Assembly: GCA_030597965.1 (NCBI GenBank)
Contig: JAUVQU010000091.1
Span: 1-8,821, forward strand
Length of the DNA: 8,821 nucleotides
Direction: 5' to 3'
DNA from: Cellvibrionaceae bacterium
Lineage (GTDB): Bacteria; Pseudomonadota; Gammaproteobacteria; Pseudomonadales; Cellvibrionaceae
Shown here: positions 1 through 6,279 of the stretch, in pieces
Position numbering within the stretch: the first letter of the stretch is position 1
Layout: each line of letters starts with the position of its first letter
Made by a program: the position numbers and the translations under genes
Notes under the pieces: model-generated
What the model saw: the letters and a program-made list of their open reading frames with translations, nothing else
Told to the model about the DNA's origin: nothing
Databases searched by the model: none

Positions 1-315
1 AGTAGTAATAAGTCTGTGTCGGGAGCAGTATTTAAAGAAGCTGCGTAACGCCGAAAGCCATCGCTGCAGGCTTCTGGGGCCTAAACCCTGTCTGTGCAAT
101 TGACCCAGGCACAGGCGTACTTGATGTTGCTGTACGCTGGCCAGAGGAGGTTGTTCAGTGCCTGTGTCGGCCTGTATAAATTTTTGCAGGCGTGCAAGGT
201 CTCTTTGGTAGCTGCTAAGAGTGTGCCTAGAGAGTTGCCTCTCCACGGACAGGTGCTGAATAAAAGTATCTATTGCCTGTAGAAGTGTGCCTGTCTGCCC
301 TCTTGAGATTGCCAA
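1..315 (-). CDS. xerC: Tyrosine recombinase XerC, N-terminal part (runs off left edge)
   Basis: XerC works with XerD at the dif site to resolve chromosome dimers before cell division. Only the first 105 codons are in the window. They cover the SAM-like core-binding domain, which clamps DNA. The segment LSVERQLSRHTLSSYQRDL near residues 22-40 and the stretch RSLQRWLSALRSFFKYC near residues 82-98 match the family. The catalytic domain (R..K..H-R..H..Y) lies outside the window. The frame is open from the DUF484 stop codon onward, with no ATG before the conserved region. The best start is therefore TTG at 315, 3 nt after that stop, giving about 21 residues before LSVERQLS against 14 in E. coli. 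No clear Shine-Dalgarno site precedes it, so translation is probably coupled to DUF484. The gene order DUF484-xerC is common in gammaproteobacteria. Identity is secure; the exact start is less so. Confidence 0.93.
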   Translation of the reverse strand, partial: MAISRGQTGTLLQAIDTFIQHLSVERQLSRHTLSSYQRDLARLQKFIQADTGTEQPPLASVQQHQVRLCLGQLHRQGLGPRSLQRWLSALRSFFKYCSRHRLITT

Positions 316-318
316 TGT

Positions 319-1056
319 TTAGCTGCTGGATGGCAATTGGGTTACTGCTTTCGGGACGTTCTGTTGATCTAGCGCGGCTTGAATTTGTGCAGGCAGTACG
401 CGATTTATTACTTCGCCGATATAACTTAAAAACAAGGTGCCCATACTGGAGCGATAATAGCTGGGGTCGCGATTGCCAATGGCGATGAGGCCAAAGTTGT
501 GGCCATAACCTAGAGGGACCATGGCCACTGAACCAATGTGTTGGGCGTTATCGCCAAAAATATAGGTCGTTTCCTCTGTGCTAAACGTGCCACTCAGAGC
601 ATTATTCTGTCTAATGATTTTGCCAATGTTATTGCGGGCATCTTGCTTTGTCACAACGCGTGCGGAGGTGTTGCTAAAATCTTCAGCCTCGCCGTAGAGG
701 ATAATGGATGTGTAGTGAATGTCGAAGTCGTCCCTAAAGCTACTGAACACGGTATTTAGCGTGTCCTCCAGGGTGCCCCCCTCAAGTATGGATAATACAA
801 TTCGTTTGGTTTTATCAAACAGGCGGTCGTTTTCACGGGCATTATCCAGCAGGCTGCTGAGCCGGTGTCGCATGTCCATATTGCGTTCACGCAAGAGAGA
901 AACTTGCCTCTCAACAAGAGAGATTGCCTCGCCGCTGCTGTGAGGTAAACTTAGCTCGGATAGTAAGTCAGTTTGACGTTTGAAGAAATCAGGGTGTTCG
1001 CGTAGATATGCTGCCACCAGGTCTTCCGTTACTTCCGTGTTGTTTGTATTCGCCAT
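319..1056 (-). CDS. DUF484 family protein (GAF-like)
   Basis: This is a conserved protein of unknown precise function, found between dapF and xerC in many gammaproteobacteria (YigA-type in E. coli). From the ATG at 1056 it has 245 residues. The N-terminus carries the family motif VAAYLREHPDFF (about residues 15-26). Next comes a charged helical, probably coiled-coil stretch (about 48-75). A GAF-like domain occupies the C-terminal half and includes GSVAMVPLGYGHNFGLIAIG. No catalytic residues are evident, no signal peptide or membrane segment is visible, and it is probably cytoplasmic. The frame also opens with an in-frame GTG at 1065 that would add three residues (MID). I prefer the ATG because it gives a family-like beginning, but neither start has a strong ribosome binding site. 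It lies 15 nt after dapF and 3 nt before xerC, which suggests co-transcription. Confidence 0.88.
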   Translation of the reverse strand: MANTNNTEVTEDLVAAYLREHPDFFKRQTDLLSELSLPHSSGEAISLVERQVSLLRERNMDMRHRLSSLLDNARENDRLFDKTKRIVLSILEGGTLEDTLNTVFSSFRDDFDIHYTSIILYGEAEDFSNTSARVVTKQDARNNIGKIIRQNNALSGTFSTEETTYIFGDNAQHIGSVAMVPLGYGHNFGLIAIGNRDPSYYRSSMGTLFLSYIGEVINRVLPAQIQAALDQQNVPKAVTQLPSSS

Positions 1057-1071
1057 ATCAATCACTTACTT

Positions 1072-1902
1072 TTATATATTAATTTGTCCATGGAAGACAT
1101 TGGCCGCAGGGCCCGTCATGAGCAAAGGTTCGCCTTCACCTAACCACTCAATCATCAGGTGACCACCGGGAAGATTTACCGTTACCTGTGAGTCTAACAG
1201 GTTGCGCAAGCGCCCCGCCACTACCGCAGCACAGGCTCCTGTGCCACAGGCAAGCGTCTCCCCTGCTCCGCGCTCGTAAACACGCAGATTAATCTCAGAG
1301 CGCGAGACAATCTCCATGAAGCCAGCATTCGCTCGCTGTGGAAAGCGTTCATGGCTTTCTACTTGCGGCCCCCAGGATTCAACCGGCGCAGCGCTGACAT
1401 CCTCAACGACCGTTACAGCGTGGGGGTTGCCCATGGATACCGCACTGATTTCCAGTTCGACGCCTTCAAGTGCTAGCGGATAAGTCACCGCTTGATGTTC
1501 TGAGTTAAACGGTAATGAGGCTGGTGTTAGGGATGGTACGCCCATATCTACCGCTACTTCACCATTATCTTGCAGGCACAGGATCATGATGCCGCTGGCG
1601 GTTTCTACGACAATGTTTTTCTTGCCTGTGAGCTTGCGGTCAGTCACAAATTTGGCAAAACAGCGCGCGCCATTGCCGCAATTTTCTACTTCACTGCCGT
1701 CGGCATTAAAGATTCGATATTGGAAATCTACGTCGGGATCTTGTGGTGTTTCAACCAGTAATACTTGATCGCAGCCGATACCAAAACGACGGTCGGCAAG
1801 GCGCTTAACCCGTTCAGCGTTTAAGCTGACGCGTTGGCTGATGGCATCAATAACAACAAAGTCGTTACCCAGCCCATGCATTTTGGTAAAGCGTAATCTC
1901 AC
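1072..1902 (-). CDS. dapF: Diaminopimelate epimerase DapF
   Basis: DapF interconverts LL- and meso-diaminopimelate without a cofactor. It supplies meso-DAP for peptidoglycan and the substrate for LysA. The 276-residue length is normal for the family. The N-terminus has the hallmark MHGLGNDFVVID (residues 8-19). The two catalytic cysteines are present: Cys75 in ENCGNGARCF and Cys219 in ETLACGTGACAA. The substrate-contact segment MGNPHAV (157-163) and the segment YERGAGET (209-216) are also intact. The start is GTG at 1902, supported by an AGGA box 7 nt upstream and by direct entry into the conserved sequence RLRFTKMHG. The gene follows lysA after 20 nt, so the last two steps of lysine synthesis are encoded together. 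Nothing suggests damage or transfer. Confidence 0.97.
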   Translation of the reverse strand: MRLRFTKMHGLGNDFVVIDAISQRVSLNAERVKRLADRRFGIGCDQVLLVETPQDPDVDFQYRIFNADGSEVENCGNGARCFAKFVTDRKLTGKKNIVVETASGIMILCLQDNGEVAVDMGVPSLTPASLPFNSEHQAVTYPLALEGVELEISAVSMGNPHAVTVVEDVSAAPVESWGPQVESHERFPQRANAGFMEIVSRSEINLRVYERGAGETLACGTGACAAVVAGRLRNLLDSQVTVNLPGGHLMIEWLGEGEPLLMTGPAANVFHGQINI

Positions 1903-1909
1903 GATTAAA

Positions 1910-1913
1910 TCCT
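1910..1913 (-). promoter_or_regulatory. Ribosome binding site deciding the GTG start of dapF
   Basis: An AGGA box on the minus strand lies 7 nt upstream of the GTG at 1902. This ideal spacing supports GTG as the dapF start, where no in-frame ATG precedes the conserved MHGLGND motif. Confidence 0.6.
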
Positions 1914-1922
1914 AATGCTTGA

Positions 1923-3179
1923 TTAAGGCAGCAATTGTTCACCACGGGTTAAATCCGCAATGCTTTCGCGCTCTCTAATGCAGAACGCCTGGTCGCCGCG
2001 CACCATAACTTCGGCGGCACGAGGGCGGCTATTGTAGTTAGAGCTCATGGTGAATCCATAAGCTCCGGAAGACATTACCGCCAGAATATCCTCTGGTAGT
2101 AGCGCCAGATCTCGGTCTTTGCCGAGAAAATCACCAGTCTCACAAACAGGGCCAACCAGATCCCAGGTTCTCACTGTGCCATCGTGCGGGGCCACAGGGC
2201 GAATATCCTGCCAGGCCTGGTACAGTGCGGGGCGAATATTGTCGTTCATAGCCGCATCAATAATGGCAAAATTCTTGTGGTCTGCAGGCTTTAAATACTC
2301 TACTTTTGTCAGCAGTACGCCGGTGTTGGCTGCAATTGATCGCCCAGGCTCGAAAATAAGACTAAGTGGGCGATCGCCTAAGCGTGTTTTAATCGCATCC
2401 ATATACTCGCTGACAGCCGGTGGCTCTTCGTCTTTGTAAGTGACGCCTAAGCCACCACCTAAATCCAGGTGCTCAATAGAGATGCCCTGCTCTGCCAACT
2501 CGTCGACAAGTAGCAAAACTCTATCTAACGCGTCGACAAATGGTGCTATCTCCGTCAATTGTGAGCCGATATGACAATCAATGCCGATCACGTTGAGCGA
2601 GTCTAAGCTGTTGGCGTGACGGTACACTCGCCCGGCTTCTTCAATCGCAATGCCGAACTTATTTTCCTTGAGGCCGGTAGAAATATACGGGTGTGTATTG
2701 GCATCAACATCGGGGTTCACTCGAAGTGAAACATTGGCTGTTTGACCGGCATCTTCAGCAACATCGGCTAGTACATCCACTTCAGCTTCGGACTCTAAAT
2801 TAAAACAGTGAACGCCGACTTCCAGTGCGCGCTGCATCTCTTCGGGGGTTTTGCCCACGCCTGAAAAGACAATCCGCGACGGATCGCCACCTGCTTGTAG
2901 TACTCGTTCCAGTTCACCTAGAGAGACAATGTCGAAACCCGAGCCCAGCTGAGCCAGTAAGCCTAAAACTGCAATGTTCGAATTGGCCTTAACGGCATAG
3001 CAAATCATACCTGAGTGGCTGCCCAAGGCATCGGCATAGGCTTGGTAGTGGCGGCTGAATGCAGCATGGCTATAGACATAAAGCGGCGTGCCGTATTCGG
3101 CGGCCAGCGCCTGTAAGCTTATGCCTTCAATATGCAGTTGTGAGTTGCCACCAGCTGAGCGGTATTCGAAATCTTGCAT
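1923..3179 (-). CDS. lysA: Diaminopimelate decarboxylase LysA
   Basis: LysA is a pyridoxal-phosphate enzyme that decarboxylates meso-diaminopimelate to L-lysine, the last step of the pathway. Counting from the ATG at 3179 it has 418 residues, normal for the family. It has the alanine-racemase-like barrel with PLP lysine Lys64 in CYAVKANSN. HIGSQ (203-207), the glycine-rich phosphate-binding loop GGGLG (241-245) and EPGRS (277-281) follow. The C-terminal domain has Cys346 in CETGD and SGAYGFTMSSNYNSRP (371-386). The start is uncertain. MQDFEYR at 3179 resembles Pseudomonas LysA N-termini, but an ATG at 3185 and a TTG at 3224 are in frame. None has a strong Shine-Dalgarno site, although a GGCGG lies upstream of the TTG. 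It follows lptM and leads into dapF, so it likely belongs to one operon. Confidence 0.97.
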   Translation of the reverse strand: MQDFEYRSAGGNSQLHIEGISLQALAAEYGTPLYVYSHAAFSRHYQAYADALGSHSGMICYAVKANSNIAVLGLLAQLGSGFDIVSLGELERVLQAGGDPSRIVFSGVGKTPEEMQRALEVGVHCFNLESEAEVDVLADVAEDAGQTANVSLRVNPDVDANTHPYISTGLKENKFGIAIEEAGRVYRHANSLDSLNVIGIDCHIGSQLTEIAPFVDALDRVLLLVDELAEQGISIEHLDLGGGLGVTYKDEEPPAVSEYMDAIKTRLGDRPLSLIFEPGRSIAANTGVLLTKVEYLKPADHKNFAIIDAAMNDNIRPALYQAWQDIRPVAPHDGTVRTWDLVGPVCETGDFLGKDRDLALLPEDILAVMSSGAYGFTMSSNYNSRPRAAEVMVRGDQAFCIRERESIADLTRGEQLLP

Positions 3180-3284
3180 AGTCATCGATCTTGGGGCTCT
3201 TGGGTTGTGGTTCTGTAGTGCCAAGGCAATAACCGCCGCCCTGCAGCGTGTTAGTTTACAGTGGTCAGTGAGTGCCGCAGGGGC

Positions 3285-3419
3285 TTATTGCTCGGTTTTT
3301 TGCTCTTCAGTTTGCGGGGCTTCAGCGTTCTGCGGCAAATAAAGCGGGCCTTTTTGGCCGCAGCCCGCCAGGCCAAGGGTTAGCAGACTGCTGAGTGCGA
3401 TAATCGAGATAAAGCGCAT
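3285..3419 (-). CDS. lptM: Small outer-membrane lipoprotein LptM (LppL/YifL family)
   Basis: This 44-residue lipoprotein starts at ATG 3419 with AGGA 7 nt upstream (3427-3430). It has a signal peptide with Arg2, a hydrophobic core (FISIIALSSLLTLG) and the lipobox LAGC with lipidated Cys20. The mature part opens with CGQKGPLYLP, the signature of the LptM (YifL) family. A short Gln/Glu-rich tail follows. In E. coli, LptM binds the LPS translocon LptD-LptE and helps its oxidative maturation; the same role here is inferred from the family. Position +2 of the mature protein is Gly, not Asp, consistent with outer-membrane sorting. The gene sits just upstream of lysA, as the equivalent gene (lppL) does in Pseudomonas. 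The E. coli protein is somewhat longer because of an extended C-terminal tail. Confidence 0.9.
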   Translation of the reverse strand: MRFISIIALSSLLTLGLAGCGQKGPLYLPQNAEAPQTEEQKTEQ

Positions 3420-3426
3420 GGTGGTA

Positions 3427-3482
3427 TCCTAAAATAGTCAACGTATGCTGGGAGTATAGCGGCTATGTGCAGCAAGTCCCAG
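3427..3482 (-). promoter_or_regulatory. Candidate promoter/operator region upstream of lptM
   Basis: This lies in the 83-nt gap between argH and lptM. On the minus strand it holds a TATACT box (3453-3458) that could be a -10 element, but no good -35 sits at the right distance. The box overlaps an 11-bp palindrome, ATAGC-N-GCTAT (3456-3466). Both lie within a wider inverted repeat, CTGGGA (3448-3453) with TCCCAG (3477-3482). An AGGA ribosome binding site is at 3427-3430. There is no T-tract, so I do not call an argH terminator here, and argH may read through. This is a weak motif-based prediction. Confidence 0.3.
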
Positions 3483-3502
3483 TATTTGCGGTGGACTGCT
3501 AG

Positions 3503-4900
3503 TTAGCGATTGCTTACTAACTCTAGTGCGCTTGTCGCTGCTCGCTTGACTTGTCCTGGCGAGGTTCCGCCTATGTGGTCGCGCGCGGCTACGGAGCCCT
3601 CTAATGTCAACACATCAAAGACGTCGGCGCTGATGGTATCAGAGAATTGTTGAAGCTCTTCAAGGCTCATCTCCGATAGGTCTTTGTTGGTTTCGATGCC
3701 ATAGGCCACTGATTTTCCGACGACCTCATGTGCATCACGGAATGGCATGCCTTTAACCACAAGATAATCTGCCAGATCGGTAGCGGTCGAGAAGCCGCGC
3801 TTGGCTGCTTCCAGCATGTTTTCTTTGCGTGACACAATGGCAGGAATCATATCGGCAAAGGCGCGCAGGCAGTCTTTAACGGTATCAACGGCGTCAAATA
3901 GCGGCTCTTTGTCTTCCTGGTTGTCTTTGTTGTAGGCCAGAGGCTGTGACTTCATCAGCGTTAGCAGGCTAATCAGGTGGCCGTTTACGCGTCCGGTTTT
4001 GCCGCGAACCAGTTCTGGTACATCGGGATTCTTTTTTTGCGGCATGATGGATGAGCCGGTACAGAAGCGATCGGGCAACTCGATGAAATTAAATTGAGCT
4101 GAGGTCCAGAGTACCAATTCTTCCGACATTCGAGACATGTGCGTGAGCAGCATACTGGCAAAGGCGCAGAATTCGATCGCGAAGTCGCGGTCGGAAACAG
4201 AATCCAGGCTGTTGGCAGTCGGGCGGTCAAAGCCCATAAGCTCAGCGGTCAGTTCGCGGTTAATAGGGTAGGTTGTGCCCGCCAGTGCGGCAGCGCCTAG
4301 TGGCGACTGATTCATGCGTTGGCGGCAATCCTTGAGGCGGCCGTGATCACGCTCCAGCATTTCATTCCACGCTAATAGGTGGTGGCCAAAAGTAACTGGC
4401 TGTGCGGTTTGTAAATGGGTGAAGCCGGGCATGATGGTATTGGCTTCGCCGGCGGCAAGATTGATCAGGCCTGTTTGCAGGCGAGTTATTTCTTCAGCGA
4501 TGGCGTCTATTTCATCACGCAGCCACAGGCGAATATCCGTCGCGACCTGGTCGTTACGTGAGCGACCGGTGTGCAGCTTTTTGCCGGTAATTCCGATCTT
4601 GTCGGTGAGGGCGGCCTCGATGTTCATGTGTACGTCTTCCAGTGGAATAGACCACTGTTGTTTGCCGGACTCGATGTCCGCTTTTACTTCATTGAGGCCA
4701 CTGATGATAGTGTCACGCTCTTCGGCGGTGAGTACGCCGGCGGTTTCAAGCATGGTGGCGTGCGCAATAGAGCCCTGGATATCGTGGGCGTAGAGGCGCT
4801 GATCAAATTGAATGGATGCGGTAAAGCGCTGCACAAATGCATCGGTGGGTTCCGAAAAGCGTCCGCCCCATTGCTGGTTGGTGTTCTCATCTTGGCTCAT
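3503..4900 (-). CDS. argH: Argininosuccinate lyase ArgH
   Basis: ArgH cleaves argininosuccinate to arginine and fumarate, the final step of arginine synthesis, as a cytoplasmic tetramer. The 465-residue length is normal. The N-terminus has the typical WGGRFSEPTDAFVQRFTAS. Conserved active-site regions are all present: HTGRSRNDQVATD (110-122), PGFTHLQTAQPVTFGHH with the general-acid His162 (158-174), and the fumarase/aspartase superfamily signature GSSIMPQKKNPD (282-293), whose serine loop closes over the substrate. The C-terminus has GMPFRDAHEVVG and GGTSPGQV. The start is ATG 4900, with a modest TAGG about 9 nt upstream. It is divergent from algZ across 243 nt, the same argH/algZ arrangement as in Pseudomonas. 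Downstream on the same strand lies lptM. No irregularity is seen. Confidence 0.98.
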   Translation of the reverse strand: MSQDENTNQQWGGRFSEPTDAFVQRFTASIQFDQRLYAHDIQGSIAHATMLETAGVLTAEERDTIISGLNEVKADIESGKQQWSIPLEDVHMNIEAALTDKIGITGKKLHTGRSRNDQVATDIRLWLRDEIDAIAEEITRLQTGLINLAAGEANTIMPGFTHLQTAQPVTFGHHLLAWNEMLERDHGRLKDCRQRMNQSPLGAAALAGTTYPINRELTAELMGFDRPTANSLDSVSDRDFAIEFCAFASMLLTHMSRMSEELVLWTSAQFNFIELPDRFCTGSSIMPQKKNPDVPELVRGKTGRVNGHLISLLTLMKSQPLAYNKDNQEDKEPLFDAVDTVKDCLRAFADMIPAIVSRKENMLEAAKRGFSTATDLADYLVVKGMPFRDAHEVVGKSVAYGIETNKDLSEMSLEELQQFSDTISADVFDVLTLEGSVAARDHIGGTSPGQVKRAATSALELVSNR

Positions 4901-5143
4901 AATTGTTTGCCTACCACTTGATCGAGGGGATAAGGTTCTTGAGCGGCTCTAAAAATAGTAATTTTTTTGTGAGAGCGAGTAAGCTTCGCACGGAGAGCCG
5001 CAGTGTATGTGAGATACATGAGGATTTGAGTACGGAGCTGACGCTGCTATCGCGAAAAAAGTGCATTTTTAGGGATGCTCAATTGTTAAGCGCGCTATTA
5101 TAGCCCATAACCCACGGGGATGGACTGTGAAACCCATTGATTA
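4901..5143. promoter_or_regulatory. Divergent intergenic region between argH and algZ
   Basis: This AT-rich 243-nt region must drive argH leftward and algZR rightward. On the plus strand, TATTAT (5096-5101) is a possible -10 for algZ, but the -35 position is poor. On the minus strand, TACTAT within the A/T-rich block at about 4953-4962 is a possible -10 for argH, also without a good -35. An 8-bp perfect inverted repeat, GCGGCTCT (4943-4950) and AGAGCCGC (4994-5001), brackets the A/T block. A smaller repeat, TGTAT-gtgag-ATACA, lies at about 5004-5018. I did not find the Pseudomonas AlgR-box consensus (CCGTTCGTC-like). A six-codon reading frame (ATG 5120 to TGA 5140) precedes algZ. No convincing longer gene is present. 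Confidence 0.45.
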
Positions 5144-6274
5144 TTGGATGGCTTCAGAAGTTTGGCAAAAATAAATAACGAGCAGAGCCTTCGCGAGCAA
5201 GAGCAGGGCCGACATGAGTTTTTACCGGATATTTGCACTCCTCAGGCCGTGTTTTTTTTGGTGTTGTTGGGGGAGTTGTTGGCGTTAGTGTTGGCTATCG
5301 CCGATGCCGAGAGGGTGTCGTTCGCTTGGGGCGGATTTGATTGGACGGGTCTTGGTTTGCGTTCCATGTTTATCCAGTGGGTAACGCTGCTGAGTGCGGT
5401 TATTCTCTGCCGAATGCGACCTTGGCTGGCGGGCAAACCTGCGCGGCAGGCGGGGCTGGTTAGTTATGCCGTTGTGCAGGTGGTGACATTGACGTGTACG
5501 CTACTCGCGATGATGGCAATCTACCGGTCATTTGAGGGCTGGTTGCTGTTCAGCAATGCATTACTTTCAGCCATTATTACCGGCATTATTCTTCGCTATT
5601 TGTATTTACAGCAGCAACTAAGTAACCAGCAGCAGGCTGAGCTTCAGGCTCGTATTCAGTCATTGCAGTCGCGAATTCAGCCACATTTTTTGTTCAATAG
5701 TATGAATAGTGTGGCGAGTCTTATCGCTATTGATGCAGAGAAAGCAGAGCGCCTGGTTGAGGATTTAAGCGCTTTATTTAGGGCTAATTTGGCAGAGCCT
5801 GGATTGGTGCCGATTAGTACAGAGCTGGAGCTGTGCCGGCAATATATAGAAATAGAGCAGGCGCGACTGGATGAGCGCTTACAGGTTAATTGGTCTGTCG
5901 ATGAGGCGTTAATTGAGCGGGGCAGTGGCTGGCAGATACCCAGCTTGTTACTTCAGCCGTTGATAGAAAACGCGATTTTACACGGTATTCAGCCATTGCC
6001 AGAAGGTGGGGTTATTGATGTCAGTCTTGCGGTTAAAGAGGGTGGCGTCGATATTCGAGTAGTCAATCCATTGCCTAAGAGTGGGGGGCAACAACGCGGG
6101 GAGCAAAAAACTGATGAGTCCAGGGGTAATCGTTTGGCGCTGAAAAATATTGAGCATCGATTGCATGCGCATTACGGGACTGAGTCTTTTATTTCGGCAC
6201 GGAATATAGGTGCTCAATTTGTGACGAAAGTGTATTACCCAGGACCTGCGAAAGACTTTAAAGGGGGCATCTAA
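5144..6274 (+). CDS. algZ: LytS-type membrane sensor histidine kinase AlgZ/FimS
   Basis: This is the sensor partner of the downstream AlgR. In Pseudomonas aeruginosa the pair controls type IV pilus (twitching) and alginate genes; targets here are unknown. From TTG 5144 it has 376 residues. A short cytoplasmic N-terminus precedes four likely membrane segments at about 36-54, 74-92, 105-127 and 133-153. A glutamine-rich linker helix leads to the His_kinase box QPHFLFNSMNS with phospho-acceptor His181 (179-189). An ATPase-like region includes PSLLLQPLIENAILHG, with N-box Asn276. The following glycine boxes are degenerate: VNPLP replaces the usual G1 motif, and GNRLALKNIEHRL precedes HAHYG. Pseudomonas FimS/AlgZ is likewise atypical. 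The start is uncertain: there is no in-frame ATG after the stop at 5138-5140, and TTG 5144 or TTG 5162 are the options. It ends 5 nt before algR. Confidence 0.92.
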   Translation: MDGFRSLAKINNEQSLREQEQGRHEFLPDICTPQAVFFLVLLGELLALVLAIADAERVSFAWGGFDWTGLGLRSMFIQWVTLLSAVILCRMRPWLAGKPARQAGLVSYAVVQVVTLTCTLLAMMAIYRSFEGWLLFSNALLSAIITGIILRYLYLQQQLSNQQQAELQARIQSLQSRIQPHFLFNSMNSVASLIAIDAEKAERLVEDLSALFRANLAEPGLVPISTELELCRQYIEIEQARLDERLQVNWSVDEALIERGSGWQIPSLLLQPLIENAILHGIQPLPEGGVIDVSLAVKEGGVDIRVVNPLPKSGGQQRGEQKTDESRGNRLALKNIEHRLHAHYGTESFISARNIGAQFVTKVYYPGPAKDFKGGI

Positions 6275-6279
6275 CGGAG

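Noticed and set aside
1..320. Frequent TGCCTGT/CAGGC words suggesting a DNA uptake sequence or repeat
   Set aside because: The words vary in flanks and phase and are explained by Gln-Ala, Leu-Gln and Thr-Gly codons in xerC; no fixed longer word recurs through the window.
2119..2439. 106-codon plus-strand frame antisense to lysA
   Set aside because: It is entirely antisense to conserved LysA motifs, with no ribosome site or family resemblance.
3436..3441. TTGACT on the minus strand as a -35 box for lptM
   Set aside because: It lies too close to the lptM start; the matching -10 position would fall inside the coding sequence and is not A/T-rich.
3985..4793. Several 80-125-codon open frames on both strands inside argH
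   Set aside because: They lie fully within the well-supported argH reading frame and show the low-complexity composition typical of alternative-frame shadows.
4903..5103. 66-codon plus-strand open frame across the argH-algZ gap
   Set aside because: It begins with TTG, has no ribosome binding site, lacks a recognisable protein pattern and covers the region where both promoters must lie.
5690..6190. Degenerate glycine boxes in AlgZ taken as a dead kinase
   Set aside because: Pseudomonas AlgZ/FimS is already known to be atypical in these motifs, while the phospho-acceptor His181 and N-box Asn276 are intact, so inactivity cannot be claimed.
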